In this document: positions 26,465 to 34,454 of the stretch, piece by piece
How positions within the stretch are numbered: the stretch's first letter is position 1
Layout: each line of letters begins with the position of its first letter
Source: Pontibacter pamirensis
Lineage (GTDB): Bacteria; Bacteroidota; Bacteroidia; Cytophagales; Hymenobacteraceae
DNA: 64,000 nt
Direction: 5' to 3'
Assembly (NCBI RefSeq): GCF_010015475.1
Contig: NZ_SSNI01000008.1
Location: 62,001-126,000 of the forward strand
Translations under genes and position numbers: made by a program
The notes under the pieces: model-generated
The model's input: only the letters and a program-made list of their open reading frames with translations
Told to the model about the DNA's origin: nothing
The model's database searches: none

Positions 26465-27211
26465 TTATGTCCAGCGACTGAGAAACTGGTTAAATGCCTC
26501 CTTGTATTGGTCACTGACGGCAATGTTAGTCTCGCCGATCTGTACTCTGTTACGGGAAACAGCGCTTATCTTATCCAGCGCCACAATATAGGAGCGGTGG
26601 ATGCGCATGAATTTTCTTGCCGGCAGCTTTTCCTCCAGTGCTTTCAAGCTTGTAAGTGACAGGATAGGTTTAGTATCGCTCTCGAGGTGCACCTTCACAT
26701 AATCCTTCAGTCCCTCAATGTAAAGAATGTCGCTAAAAGCGATGCGCACTAACTGGTATTCCACCTTTAGGAAGAGATACTCTTCCTCCGGCGCTGCAAC
26801 TGAAGCTTGCAATGCTGCCGGCGCTGGTTTCTGAATCAGACCGGCATAAGCCTGGGCCTTACTGGCAGCCTTCAGGAAATCGGCATAATTGAAGGGTTTA
26901 ACCAGGTAATCCAGCGCATCTACTTTATACCCCTCCAGCGCATATTGGCTGAAGGCGGTTGTGAAGATAATGCGTGGGCCGATGCCATACTCTCCTTTGT
27001 CCAGCACCCGCGCTAGCTCAATGCCGCTGAGGTCAGGCATCTGGATATCCAGAAACACCAGATCCACCGGCTGCTGATGGAGCCCCTGCAATGCCTCCAC
27101 GGCGCTGGAGTAGCGTCCGACCAGCTGCAGGAAGGGTGTCTGTTCTATAAAGGCCGCAATCATTCCCAGGGCCAGCGGTTCATCGTCAACGGCAATGCAT
27201 TTGAGCGTCAT
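26465..27211 (-). CDS. LytTR-family response regulator
   Basis: The DNA-binding half of a LytS/LytR-type two-component pair. The receiver domain (residues 1-120) shows acidic VDDEP, the phospho-acceptor Asp in LVFLDIQMPDLSG and the Lys in DYLVKPFNY. After an Ala/Pro-rich linker, the LytTR domain (about 140-245) includes DILYIEGLKDYVKVHL and FMRIHRSYIVALDKI. It starts inside the kinase stop codon (4-base ATGA overlap), so the two are translationally coupled. The likely target is the divergent region upstream of the kinase, which contains paired LytTR-like sites. Confidence 0.92.
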   Translation of the reverse strand: MTLKCIAVDDEPLALGMIAAFIEQTPFLQLVGRYSSAVEALQGLHQQPVDLVFLDIQMPDLSGIELARVLDKGEYGIGPRIIFTTAFSQYALEGYKVDALDYLVKPFNYADFLKAASKAQAYAGLIQKPAPAALQASVAAPEEEYLFLKVEYQLVRIAFSDILYIEGLKDYVKVHLESDTKPILSLTSLKALEEKLPARKFMRIHRSYIVALDKISAVSRNRVQIGETNIAVSDQYKEAFNQFLSRWT

Positions 27212-28272
27212 GATAAGTTCAGCTTTAAGTTTACCCGGTATTCATTTTCCGGTGTCTTTTCTGTTACAGCAAGGGTATACTGCCCAGGATAGAGCAGGTC
27301 CAGTCGCCTGCTCGTGTTGGCCAGTCCAATACCACTGCTTTCCTCCAGTACCGTTCTCTTTTCAGGGAGCACCGTGTTGCGCACATCCAACTCCAAGACC
27401 TGCCCATGCTGCTGTATGGCTATATGTATGTTGCTAGGTAGTAAAGCGCTTACACCGTGTTTAAAAGCATTTTCCACATAAGGGAGAAACAACATCGGCG
27501 CCACCGGCACATCACGCAAAGGCATTGGTGGTTCAAACGTTACCGTCACTTTTTCTGTTAATCGCAGTTTCATCAGGTTGATGTAGTCCTGCATAAACTC
27601 AATCTCTTTGCTGAGCAGGGTGGTGCCGGACTGTGTCTCGTACAGGACATACCGCATCATTCTGGATAAGGTATGGAGCGCCTCCCGTGAAGTTTCGATG
27701 TTTATCATTGTGAGGGCGTAGATGCTGTGGAGGGTATTAAAGAAGAAGTGCGGGTTAATCTGCGCTTTCAGAAATGAAAGTTCAGAGCTAATCTTTTGCC
27801 GCTCCAGGCTTTGCCTTATCTCGGTGTCTTTCTGCCATTTTTGTACGGTTTTAATGCTGGTGCTTATTCCCAGCACCAGCAGGGTGGCCAGCAGCATCAC
27901 AGGGTTTATGTGCATGCCTTTACGATGAGGCTGCGCAGCTTCATCTGGATTGAAAGCCCGGTGCATCAGTTCAGGCAAATTCAGCCATGTGTCTATGACG
28001 AAGCCTGCCAGCATTATGAATACAACAGCTCCCAGAACGCTTGCAGTAAACGCACCCAAACGGTTCTTAAACAGGAGCCGTGGTACCAGCATGAGCGTGT
28101 TCAGGTAAAACAAACTCACCCACATGACAAAGACAAGTCCCTGTTTTACCCAAAACTGTATGGGAAGTTCTATATCCCAGGCCAAAGGCTGGCAAAGGAG
28201 CAGTAGTAGCCCCAGCAGTACCAGCAACTGAATCAGGAGGTACCCGTGGCGATTTATGAAGGTGTTTGCCAT
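27208..28272 (-). CDS. LytS-type sensor histidine kinase
   Basis: A 354-residue membrane histidine kinase of the His_kinase (PF06580) type. Four hydrophobic segments (about residues 9-30, 38-60, 75-95, 122-140) form the sensor. The phospho-acceptor His lies in LKAQINPHFFFNTLHSI (about 175), followed by a GHKL ATPase domain with LPYVENAFKHGV and SSGIGLANTSRRLDLLY. No large extracellular domain is present, so the signal is probably sensed in or at the membrane. It is transcribed first, with the regulator overlapping, and divergent from the receptor gene at 28538. Confidence 0.92.
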   Translation of the reverse strand: MANTFINRHGYLLIQLLVLLGLLLLLCQPLAWDIELPIQFWVKQGLVFVMWVSLFYLNTLMLVPRLLFKNRLGAFTASVLGAVVFIMLAGFVIDTWLNLPELMHRAFNPDEAAQPHRKGMHINPVMLLATLLVLGISTSIKTVQKWQKDTEIRQSLERQKISSELSFLKAQINPHFFFNTLHSIYALTMINIETSREALHTLSRMMRYVLYETQSGTTLLSKEIEFMQDYINLMKLRLTEKVTVTFEPPMPLRDVPVAPMLFLPYVENAFKHGVSALLPSNIHIAIQQHGQVLELDVRNTVLPEKRTVLEESSGIGLANTSRRLDLLYPGQYTLAVTEKTPENEYRVNLKLNLS

Positions 28273-28340
28273 TGTAAGGCTTAAGTTATCATTATATAGA
28301 CAAACATAAAATTATTGTACTACTGAAGCCTTTCTTATCT

Positions 28341-28370
28341 GCCGTTCAAGCGTTTTCACCGACCGTTTGC
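28341..28370. promoter_or_regulatory. Candidate LytTR operator, two 9-base direct repeats
   Basis: GCCGTTCAA (28341-28349) and ACCGTTTGC (28362-28370) share CCGTT and are separated by exactly 12 bases, so equivalent positions are 21 bp apart, two helical turns. This is the layout reported for LytTR regulators such as AgrA and ComE, whose half-sites centre on a GTT core. The pair lies 69 bases from the kinase start and 168 bases from the receptor start, in the gap between the divergent genes. Confidence 0.5.
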
Positions 28371-28537
28371 CGGTATTTCATCTATACTTCACTACATGGG
28401 CAGGATATTCAACGGATATATAAAACCATCGGCTGTCAGGAGTCATTCGTCGGCGTTTAGTCGCTGCCAATCTATTCTGTTTTTTTATCCGCTTAAGAAA
28501 GATTTGCTTTGTTCAGTTCTTTTTGAAAATCGACGCC

Positions 28538-31495
28538 ATGAAAAAAACATATCTCTCTGCTCTCGTGCTAGCCTGCCTGTGCCAGGTCGCCGTTGCGCAG
28601 TCTCCCTCAGACGGAGGGGGGCTTTTAGCTTCCAGCAGCCCGGTCAACGCGGCTGCTTCACAGAAAAATGTAGCCGGCCGTATTACGGGTACAGTGGTTG
28701 ACGCTGACACGCAGCAGCCGGTTCCGTATGCGACTATTGCCTTGGTGAACCCCGCTACAAGCAAACCGGTGGATGGCACGATGGCCGACGACCAGGGCCG
28801 GTTCTCTCTCGAAAAGGTAGCCAGCGGTACCTATAGGGTAGCCATTTCCTTTATCGGCTATGAGGCAAAGACCATAGACATAGAGGTAACAAATGCAGCC
28901 GTTGACCTGGGAAAAATCACCATCAGCTCTACTGCAAAAGCACTTCAGGAGGTAGTGGTGGAAGGACAGCGGGCCATGATTGAGGAGAAGGTAGACCGCA
29001 CAGTATATAACGCCGAAAATGATGAGTCGAACAGGGGCGGTGATGCTGCAGACGTGCTGCGCAAAGTGCCAATGCTTTCTGTTGATTTAGACGGAAACGT
29101 GTCGATGCGCGGCAGCCAGAATATCCGGGTATTGATAAATAACCGTCCCTCTACCATCACAGCCGGTAGCGTGGCCGATGCCCTGAAGCAGATTCCGGCG
29201 GACATGATTAAGTCTGTTGAGGTTATCACGTCTCCATCTGCAAAATATGATGCGGAAGGCTCAGCAGGTATCATCAATATCGTCACCAAAAAGAACACCC
29301 TGCAGGGCGGTACCCTGAACATTGACACCGGCGTTGGTTTAAGAGGGTCCAACCTGGGCCTGAATGGCAGCTACCGTGTTGGTAAAATGGGTTTCTCTCT
29401 GGGAGGGTTTGGCCGTGCCGGCTATAACATGCCCGGCAGCTTTGAAAACGAGCAGTCAACAGTAACAGATAATCAGCAGAATACTATTCGTCAGGAGTCG
29501 GATATGCGGAACAACATGATGTTCGGTCGCTATACATTTGGCTGGGACTATGACATCAATGAAAAGAACTACATAAATGCCTCTGTGCAGTATGGCCTTC
29601 GCAACGGTCATAATTTCCAGGACGGTCTGCTTACGCAGCGTTACCAGGAAGGCACCTTGTTTAGCAGCACGCTTCGGGATGTGGAAGTGACGGATAATTC
29701 CGGCACAGTTGACGTAAACCTTAACTATACCCACACCATTAAGCCGCAGCAGGAATTCAGTATCCTGACGCAGTTTAGCCGAAACAACCGCACCAACGAC
29801 TTCCTGAACGAAATATACAACAGTAGCGGGAGCGATTTGGAGAGCCGCCTGAAAAATATAAACGAAAGCTTTAACCAGGAGTCTACTGTGCAGCTGGATT
29901 ATACCAACCCGATCGGCAAGAACCAGATGGTGGAGTTGGGGGCGAAGCAGATCATGCGGCAGGTTACCAGCGACTATGAAACATTTACAGCCGGTGGAAC
30001 AGGGCCATTCACGGTAGTGGAAGGAACTAACCTGAGCAACGTTTTCAACTATAATCAGAATATTTCAGCCGGTTATCTTTCCTACACCCTCACAACAGCC
30101 AACAACTACAGCATGAAAGCGGGTGCCCGTTACGAGTACACCACCATCAATGCTGATTTTGAAAACAGCGACGAAGCGGTGAATATCCCATCGTATGGTG
30201 TGCTGGTGCCAAGCATCAACCTCTCTAAAAGGCTGCAGGATGGTAACACCATCAAGCTGGCTTACAACCGCCGCATACAAAGGCCTTCGCTGCAGTTCCT
30301 GAACCCGAACGCACAGAACCCGAACCCTGCCTTCAGAACGGTGGGTAATCCAGAGTTGGACCCGGAATATACGAACAACTTTGAATTATCATACAGTACG
30401 TATTTCAAATCAACTTCCCTGAATTTCTCGACTTTTGTACGAAATACGAACAACTCTATACAGGCTGTTCGCACCAGAGCGGAGGATGGCGTGCTGGAAA
30501 CTTCTTACTATAACATTGGTCAGGAAGAGGCTTATGGTGGAAGCGTGTTCGGCAGCATTAACCTGAGCAATAAACTTACTCTAAACGGCGGAGGGGATGT
30601 TTACTACGCCGTACTGAGCAACAACGTGGACGACCCGACCCAGCGTGCCAACAACAGCGGACTAGTGTACAACATACGCGCGATGGGTAATTATAACCTG
30701 GGGCAGGGCTGGGGCATACAGGGCTTTGGCTTCTACCGTGGCCGGCAGGTACAACTGCAGGGGGTACAGGGAGGCTTTGGAATCTATAGCCTGAACCTGA
30801 AAAAAGAATTCAACGAGCGGAGAGGCAGCATCGGCTTTGGTGCAGAGAACTTTCTGTCACCAACCATTAAAGTAAGAAATGAGCTGAATTCGCCAACCTT
30901 CAGCCAGACAAGCACCAATGTGATGCACAATATGAACTTTAAGGTGAACTTCAGCTACCGCATCGGTAAACTGACATCAGATGCGCCACGCAGGAGAAAG
31001 AAGTCAGTTAACAACGATGATTTGAAAGGTGGCAGTGAAGGCGGAGTGCAGGATGCCGGCGCACAGCAAGGTGGAGGAGCCCCTCAGGGAGGAGCACCAG
31101 GCATGACGCCGGGCGGTGCTGCAAGAACTGCCATGGGAGCAGGACAGAAACCTATGCAGGCACCAGCAGGAACACCAGCCGCACAACAGGCAGCCACAGA
31201 CAGTGCAGCGACGCAGGCAGGCGGAATTACCGGGCGCTGGCAAGGTAAAATGGGAGAGCGTGACATCATACTGGACTTAGTTGCTGATGGCACTACATTG
31301 ACTGGTACTGCACAGTCTCCTATGGGGCAAATGCCTATCTCAGATGGTACAGTTGCCGGTGATGCCATTTCGTTTATACTTTCCTCTGGCGAAGAAACAA
31401 TCCTTTACAAAGGCATAACAGAAGACGGAAAGTTGTATCTTACTGTAGACTTGCAGGGCCGCGCAGTGGAAGGAATGTTGGAGCGGGTGAAGTAA
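28538..31495 (+). CDS. TonB-receptor-like barrel with extra C-terminal beta domain
   Basis: An outer-membrane protein of about 985 residues. Signal peptide residues 1-21; CarboxypepD_reg-like domain about 50-125 (ITGTVVDADTQQPVPYATIA); plug about 140-225 (DVLRKVPMLSVDLDGNVSM, NIRVLINNRPSTI, KYDAEGSAGIINIVTKKNT); barrel to about 815 (QRPSLQFLNPNAQNPNPAF is typical of OMP_b-brl_3). Unusually, the barrel is followed by a Gly/Pro/Ala/Gln-rich linker (about 820-893) and a compact beta domain (ITGRWQGKMGERDIILDL ... GTAQSPMGQMPISDGTVAGD). I start at ATG 28538; a TTG five codons upstream is unlikely. It is divergent from the LytS/LytR pair and followed by a terminator. Confidence 0.88.
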   Translation: MKKTYLSALVLACLCQVAVAQSPSDGGGLLASSSPVNAAASQKNVAGRITGTVVDADTQQPVPYATIALVNPATSKPVDGTMADDQGRFSLEKVASGTYRVAISFIGYEAKTIDIEVTNAAVDLGKITISSTAKALQEVVVEGQRAMIEEKVDRTVYNAENDESNRGGDAADVLRKVPMLSVDLDGNVSMRGSQNIRVLINNRPSTITAGSVADALKQIPADMIKSVEVITSPSAKYDAEGSAGIINIVTKKNTLQGGTLNIDTGVGLRGSNLGLNGSYRVGKMGFSLGGFGRAGYNMPGSFENEQSTVTDNQQNTIRQESDMRNNMMFGRYTFGWDYDINEKNYINASVQYGLRNGHNFQDGLLTQRYQEGTLFSSTLRDVEVTDNSGTVDVNLNYTHTIKPQQEFSILTQFSRNNRTNDFLNEIYNSSGSDLESRLKNINESFNQESTVQLDYTNPIGKNQMVELGAKQIMRQVTSDYETFTAGGTGPFTVVEGTNLSNVFNYNQNISAGYLSYTLTTANNYSMKAGARYEYTTINADFENSDEAVNIPSYGVLVPSINLSKRLQDGNTIKLAYNRRIQRPSLQFLNPNAQNPNPAFRTVGNPELDPEYTNNFELSYSTYFKSTSLNFSTFVRNTNNSIQAVRTRAEDGVLETSYYNIGQEEAYGGSVFGSINLSNKLTLNGGGDVYYAVLSNNVDDPTQRANNSGLVYNIRAMGNYNLGQGWGIQGFGFYRGRQVQLQGVQGGFGIYSLNLKKEFNERRGSIGFGAENFLSPTIKVRNELNSPTFSQTSTNVMHNMNFKVNFSYRIGKLTSDAPRRRKKSVNNDDLKGGSEGGVQDAGAQQGGGAPQGGAPGMTPGGAARTAMGAGQKPMQAPAGTPAAQQAATDSAATQAGGITGRWQGKMGERDIILDLVADGTTLTGTAQSPMGQMPISDGTVAGDAISFILSSGEETILYKGITEDGKLYLTVDLQGRAVEGMLERVK

Positions 31496-31505
31496 AGCTT
31501 AAAGC

Positions 31506-31536
31506 AAAGCACCAGGGTAGTTTCCCCTGGTGCTTT
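31506..31536 (+). terminator. Terminator after the receptor gene
   Basis: AAAGCACCAGGG (31506-31517) and CCCTGGTGCTTT (31525-31536) form a 12-bp stem with a 7-base loop followed by A/T-rich sequence. The U tract is short, so readthrough into yceI is possible. Confidence 0.75.
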
Positions 31537-31586
31537 AAATATTTATGATTGCAGACATTGTTTCTAAACCTTAAACTTTCCTCTAT

Positions 31587-32264
31587 ATGAAAAACTATCC
31601 AGTACTTTTAAGCACCCTGGCGCTTGCCACAGTGCTTTACAGTTCCAGCGTAACAGCAGCAGACAACCCTGCTAAAAAGGCTGCAACCACTGCAGTAGCT
31701 GCTACCACTTTACCGGTGAATACTGCCAGCAGCACCATGACCTGGAATGCAAAGAAGTTTGGCGGTGAGCATACCGGTAACGTGAAAATTGCAAATGGTA
31801 GTCTGGAAGTGAACGGACGCAAATTGGTAGGAGGCAATTTTGTAATTGACATGACCTCTATCACGGACACCGACATCACAAATCCTGGTTCCAACAAAAA
31901 GCTGACTGACCACTTGAAATCCGAAGATTTCTTTTCAGTGGAGAAGCATCCGAATGCCACTTTTAAGATAACCAGCGTAAGCCCTGTCGCAAAACCAAAA
32001 GCGGGAGAGCCCAACTACTCTGTAACCGGTGATCTGACCATAAAAGGAATAACAAACGCCATCACATTCCCGGCTAACGTTAAAATCAACGGGAAAAAGG
32101 CAGAAGCAACTGCTAAAATAGAGGTGGATCGCACGAAGTGGGACATTAAATACCGCTCAGGCTTGCTGGGTACAGCAGCTGATAAGATTATTGACGACAC
32201 CTTTACCATAGATCTGATGCTTGTTGCGGGTGCCGGAAATCAGATAGTTGAAAGTAAGTTGTAA
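31587..32264 (+). CDS. YceI-family secreted protein
   Basis: A periplasmic lipocalin-like protein of the YceI family, whose members bind isoprenoid-type lipids. A signal peptide (cut near TAA-DNPAKK, residue 25) is followed by an Ala/Thr-rich linker, then the family core: STMTWNAKKFGGEHTGNVKI, TDHLKSEDFFSVEKHPNATF, TGDLTIKGITNAI and DRTKWDIKYRS. All signature positions are present. It follows the receptor gene across a modest terminator and precedes a dioxygenase-like gene, so the three may form a functional group, though this is inference. Confidence 0.92.
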   Translation: MKNYPVLLSTLALATVLYSSSVTAADNPAKKAATTAVAATTLPVNTASSTMTWNAKKFGGEHTGNVKIANGSLEVNGRKLVGGNFVIDMTSITDTDITNPGSNKKLTDHLKSEDFFSVEKHPNATFKITSVSPVAKPKAGEPNYSVTGDLTIKGITNAITFPANVKINGKKAEATAKIEVDRTKWDIKYRSGLLGTAADKIIDDTFTIDLMLVAGAGNQIVESKL

Positions 32265-32342
32265 TGAGTTAATCCTTTGAGGGTTGCTGAAACGTACAAT
32301 AGAAGGAGGTTTCCTCTTTAAATCTTACTAACGTAAGGGTAC

Positions 32343-32933
32343 ATGAACATCACAAGGCGCCGTTTTTTTGCATTTATGTCCGCTTTGCCACTTATTGGCC
32401 TGGTTCCGGCGTTTCCTTTCTTAAAACGAATGGACGTGCTGGAGCCTACGCCGGAGTGTGATGACCATGACGATCCTACTCCCTCCCAAACAGAAGGCCC
32501 CTTTTATACCCCACGCTCTCCTGAAAGAAGTAGCCTCCGCGAAAATGGCATGAAGGGCATACCTTTGGTGCTGACCGGGCAGGTGCTGAATACGAAGTGC
32601 CAGCCTGTAGGAGGGGCTTTGCTTGATTGGTGGCATGCCGATGATAATGGCAACTATGACAATGATGGCTTTAACATGCGCGGACACCAATACACCGACA
32701 AGCAAGGCTATTTTAAACTGGAGACTATAGTGCCAGGCATATATACAGGGCGCACACGACACTTTCATGTAAAGGTAAAAGGACCTGGCAAATCTGTTCT
32801 CACCACGCAGCTCTACTTTCCAGGTGAAACAGGCAATGAGCGCGATTACATCTTCAAACCAGAACTCCTGATGAATGTTTCTGAAGGCGCACAAGGCACA
32901 AACGCCAGATTTACTTTCGTGCTGAAAGCATAG
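32343..32933 (+). CDS. Intradiol ring-cleavage dioxygenase-like protein, exported
   Basis: A 196-residue protein with the intradiol dioxygenase fold. The conserved core starts at TEGPFYTP, with the first Fe(III)-ligand Tyr, then LDWWHADDNGNYDN, and YTGRTRHFHVKV supplies the second Tyr and two His ligands. The iron site is therefore complete and cleavage of a catechol-type ring is chemically plausible. The N-terminus has a twin-arginine-like signal (TRRRFFAF plus hydrophobic stretch), which suits export of a folded metalloenzyme. No aromatic degradation genes are nearby, so the physiological substrate is open. Confidence 0.82.
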   Translation: MNITRRRFFAFMSALPLIGLVPAFPFLKRMDVLEPTPECDDHDDPTPSQTEGPFYTPRSPERSSLRENGMKGIPLVLTGQVLNTKCQPVGGALLDWWHADDNGNYDNDGFNMRGHQYTDKQGYFKLETIVPGIYTGRTRHFHVKVKGPGKSVLTTQLYFPGETGNERDYIFKPELLMNVSEGAQGTNARFTFVLKA

Positions 32934-32992
32934 CAAACAGAGACTTTATATTGTCTCTGATAGATTTTCTATTTCATACAACCTAAACGAGG

Positions 32993-33020
32993 AACCTGGT
33001 TTGTTGCCAGGTTTTTCTTT
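32993..33020 (+). terminator. Terminator after the dioxygenase-like gene
   Basis: AACCTGG (32993-32999) and CCAGGTT (33007-33013) form a short stem followed by TTTCTTTTT, a weaker but standard intrinsic terminator 60 bases after the stop. Confidence 0.75.
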
Positions 33021-33022
33021 TT

Positions 33023-33308
33023 CTAACAATGTTGAATCAGAAATCTTAGTCCAATACTCACTGATCCTGCAGAGTATATTTTATAACTTGACATATTCTT
33101 CTCCACGGAAGCGTGAGGGGTGGGTAGCTTTCCAACACCCAGACAAATTGCAACCTGAGTAGAGTGGCTTACTGACAATAGTTGCTTCTTTGTTACTTGG
33201 GGCAAACTTAAAGTGGAGGCGAACAGACATCTTTGGTGCAACAAATGCGTAAGCCAACGATGCTTGTAAGCAAAATAAAAGTATTGGCCGTGGGATCCGT
33301 TCTGGCAC
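33023..33308 (-). other. Possible decayed barrel-protein remnant
   Basis: Two overlapping minus-strand frames carry coding-like stretches in different phases: upstream LQASLAYAFVAPKMSVRLHF, and downstream SYKIYSAGSVSIGLRFLI, which resembles the last strands of an outer-membrane barrel. A frameshift would be needed to join them. It could equally be chance, as the phases overlap strongly and no family is recognised. Confidence 0.2.
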
Positions 33309-33349
33309 TTTGGTTTTAGCGCACCCTGAAGCGGGTTTTTAATATTTGA

Positions 33350-34174
33350 ATGGAAAGTCTAGAAAATTATCTGAGGGAACTGGGGCCTGTTTATGCCGCT
33401 CTTATTGCTACCTTATTCACCTGGTTTTTAACATTGCTTGGGGCCTCTATGGTCTTTTTCTTCAGGTCGATGAGCAGGGCGTGGCACGATGTGATGCTGG
33501 GCTTTACAGGAGGTGTGATGCTGGCAGCCAGTTTCTGGTCGCTGCTGGCCCCATCTATTAGTTTAGCGGAAAAGGACTATCCGGGAATTAGCTGGTTGCC
33601 GGCAGCCGTGGGCTTTCTGGCAGGTGCGCTTTTTATATTTGGCTTAGATAAGCTGGCCCCGCACCTGCACATTAATTTTAAAGAAAATGAAACCGAGGGC
33701 TTAAAAACAAATTGGCATAAGACAACACTGCTCATCTTAGCCATCACGTTGCATAACATTCCGGAAGGCCTGGCTGTGGGGGTGCTCTTTGGTGCAGCGC
33801 ATAATGGGATGGACGGTGTGACGTATGCTTCTGCTATTGCCTTGGCGATTGGTATAGGCCTGCAGAATTTTCCAGAGGGTTTTGCCGTGGCGATGCCCTT
33901 GCGCAGGCAGGGAGTCAGCAGAATGAAAAGCTTTGGGTATGGTCAGCTTTCAGCCGTAGTAGAACCTGTTGCCGGTGTGATAGGAGCCGCTGCAGTTATT
34001 ACGGTGCAACCCATTCTGCCTTACGCGCTGGCTTTTGCGGCCGGAGCTATGATATTTGTAGTGGTGGAGGAGGTAATTCCTGAGACGCAGCGCGATAAAA
34101 ACACCGATGTAGCTGTGCTGGGCCTTATAGGAGGTTTTGTGCTGATGATGGTGCTGGATGTTGCCTTTGGTTGA
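33350..34174 (+). CDS. ZIP-family divalent metal transporter (ZupT-like)
   Basis: An inner-membrane importer of zinc or related divalent cations. The 274-residue protein has about eight hydrophobic segments. The hallmark metal-site motifs are intact: LHNIPEGLAVG in TM4 and LQNFPEGFAVAMPL in TM5. A His-containing loop (LAPHLHINFKENE) lies between TM3 and TM4. A downstream FVVVEEVIPETQ is also typical. It stands alone; no Zur or Fur box was identified. Metal specificity cannot be read from sequence. Confidence 0.9.
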   Translation: MESLENYLRELGPVYAALIATLFTWFLTLLGASMVFFFRSMSRAWHDVMLGFTGGVMLAASFWSLLAPSISLAEKDYPGISWLPAAVGFLAGALFIFGLDKLAPHLHINFKENETEGLKTNWHKTTLLILAITLHNIPEGLAVGVLFGAAHNGMDGVTYASAIALAIGIGLQNFPEGFAVAMPLRRQGVSRMKSFGYGQLSAVVEPVAGVIGAAAVITVQPILPYALAFAAGAMIFVVVEEVIPETQRDKNTDVAVLGLIGGFVLMMVLDVAFG

Positions 34175-34454
34175 GAAAGGAATGATGACCTTAAGCTAAG
34201 GAAATATAGTAGACATGATATTAAAATGGCACGTTGTTCAATAAAGTCTTTCTTCACGTGTCTCTCCTTATGAACCGCTACAGTATAGCTGAACTTCTTG
34301 AAATGAACAGGTGTATGAATGTTGTCTGAGCTCAATTGAGTCAGTGAACAGAAAAAAAATTTGCCTTTTGCAGTAAAACTTTAAACTAAAATTAGTTTTT
34401 AGTAATTTAGTAAGAAGGCATTGTCGCAAAATACATTCATTATATCTATTCGTT

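Noticed and set aside
32298..32312. AAGGAGGT ahead of the dioxygenase-like gene
   Set aside because: It lies more than 30 bases from the ATG and forms part of a GGAGG-TTT-CCTC hairpin, so it is not a useful Shine-Dalgarno.
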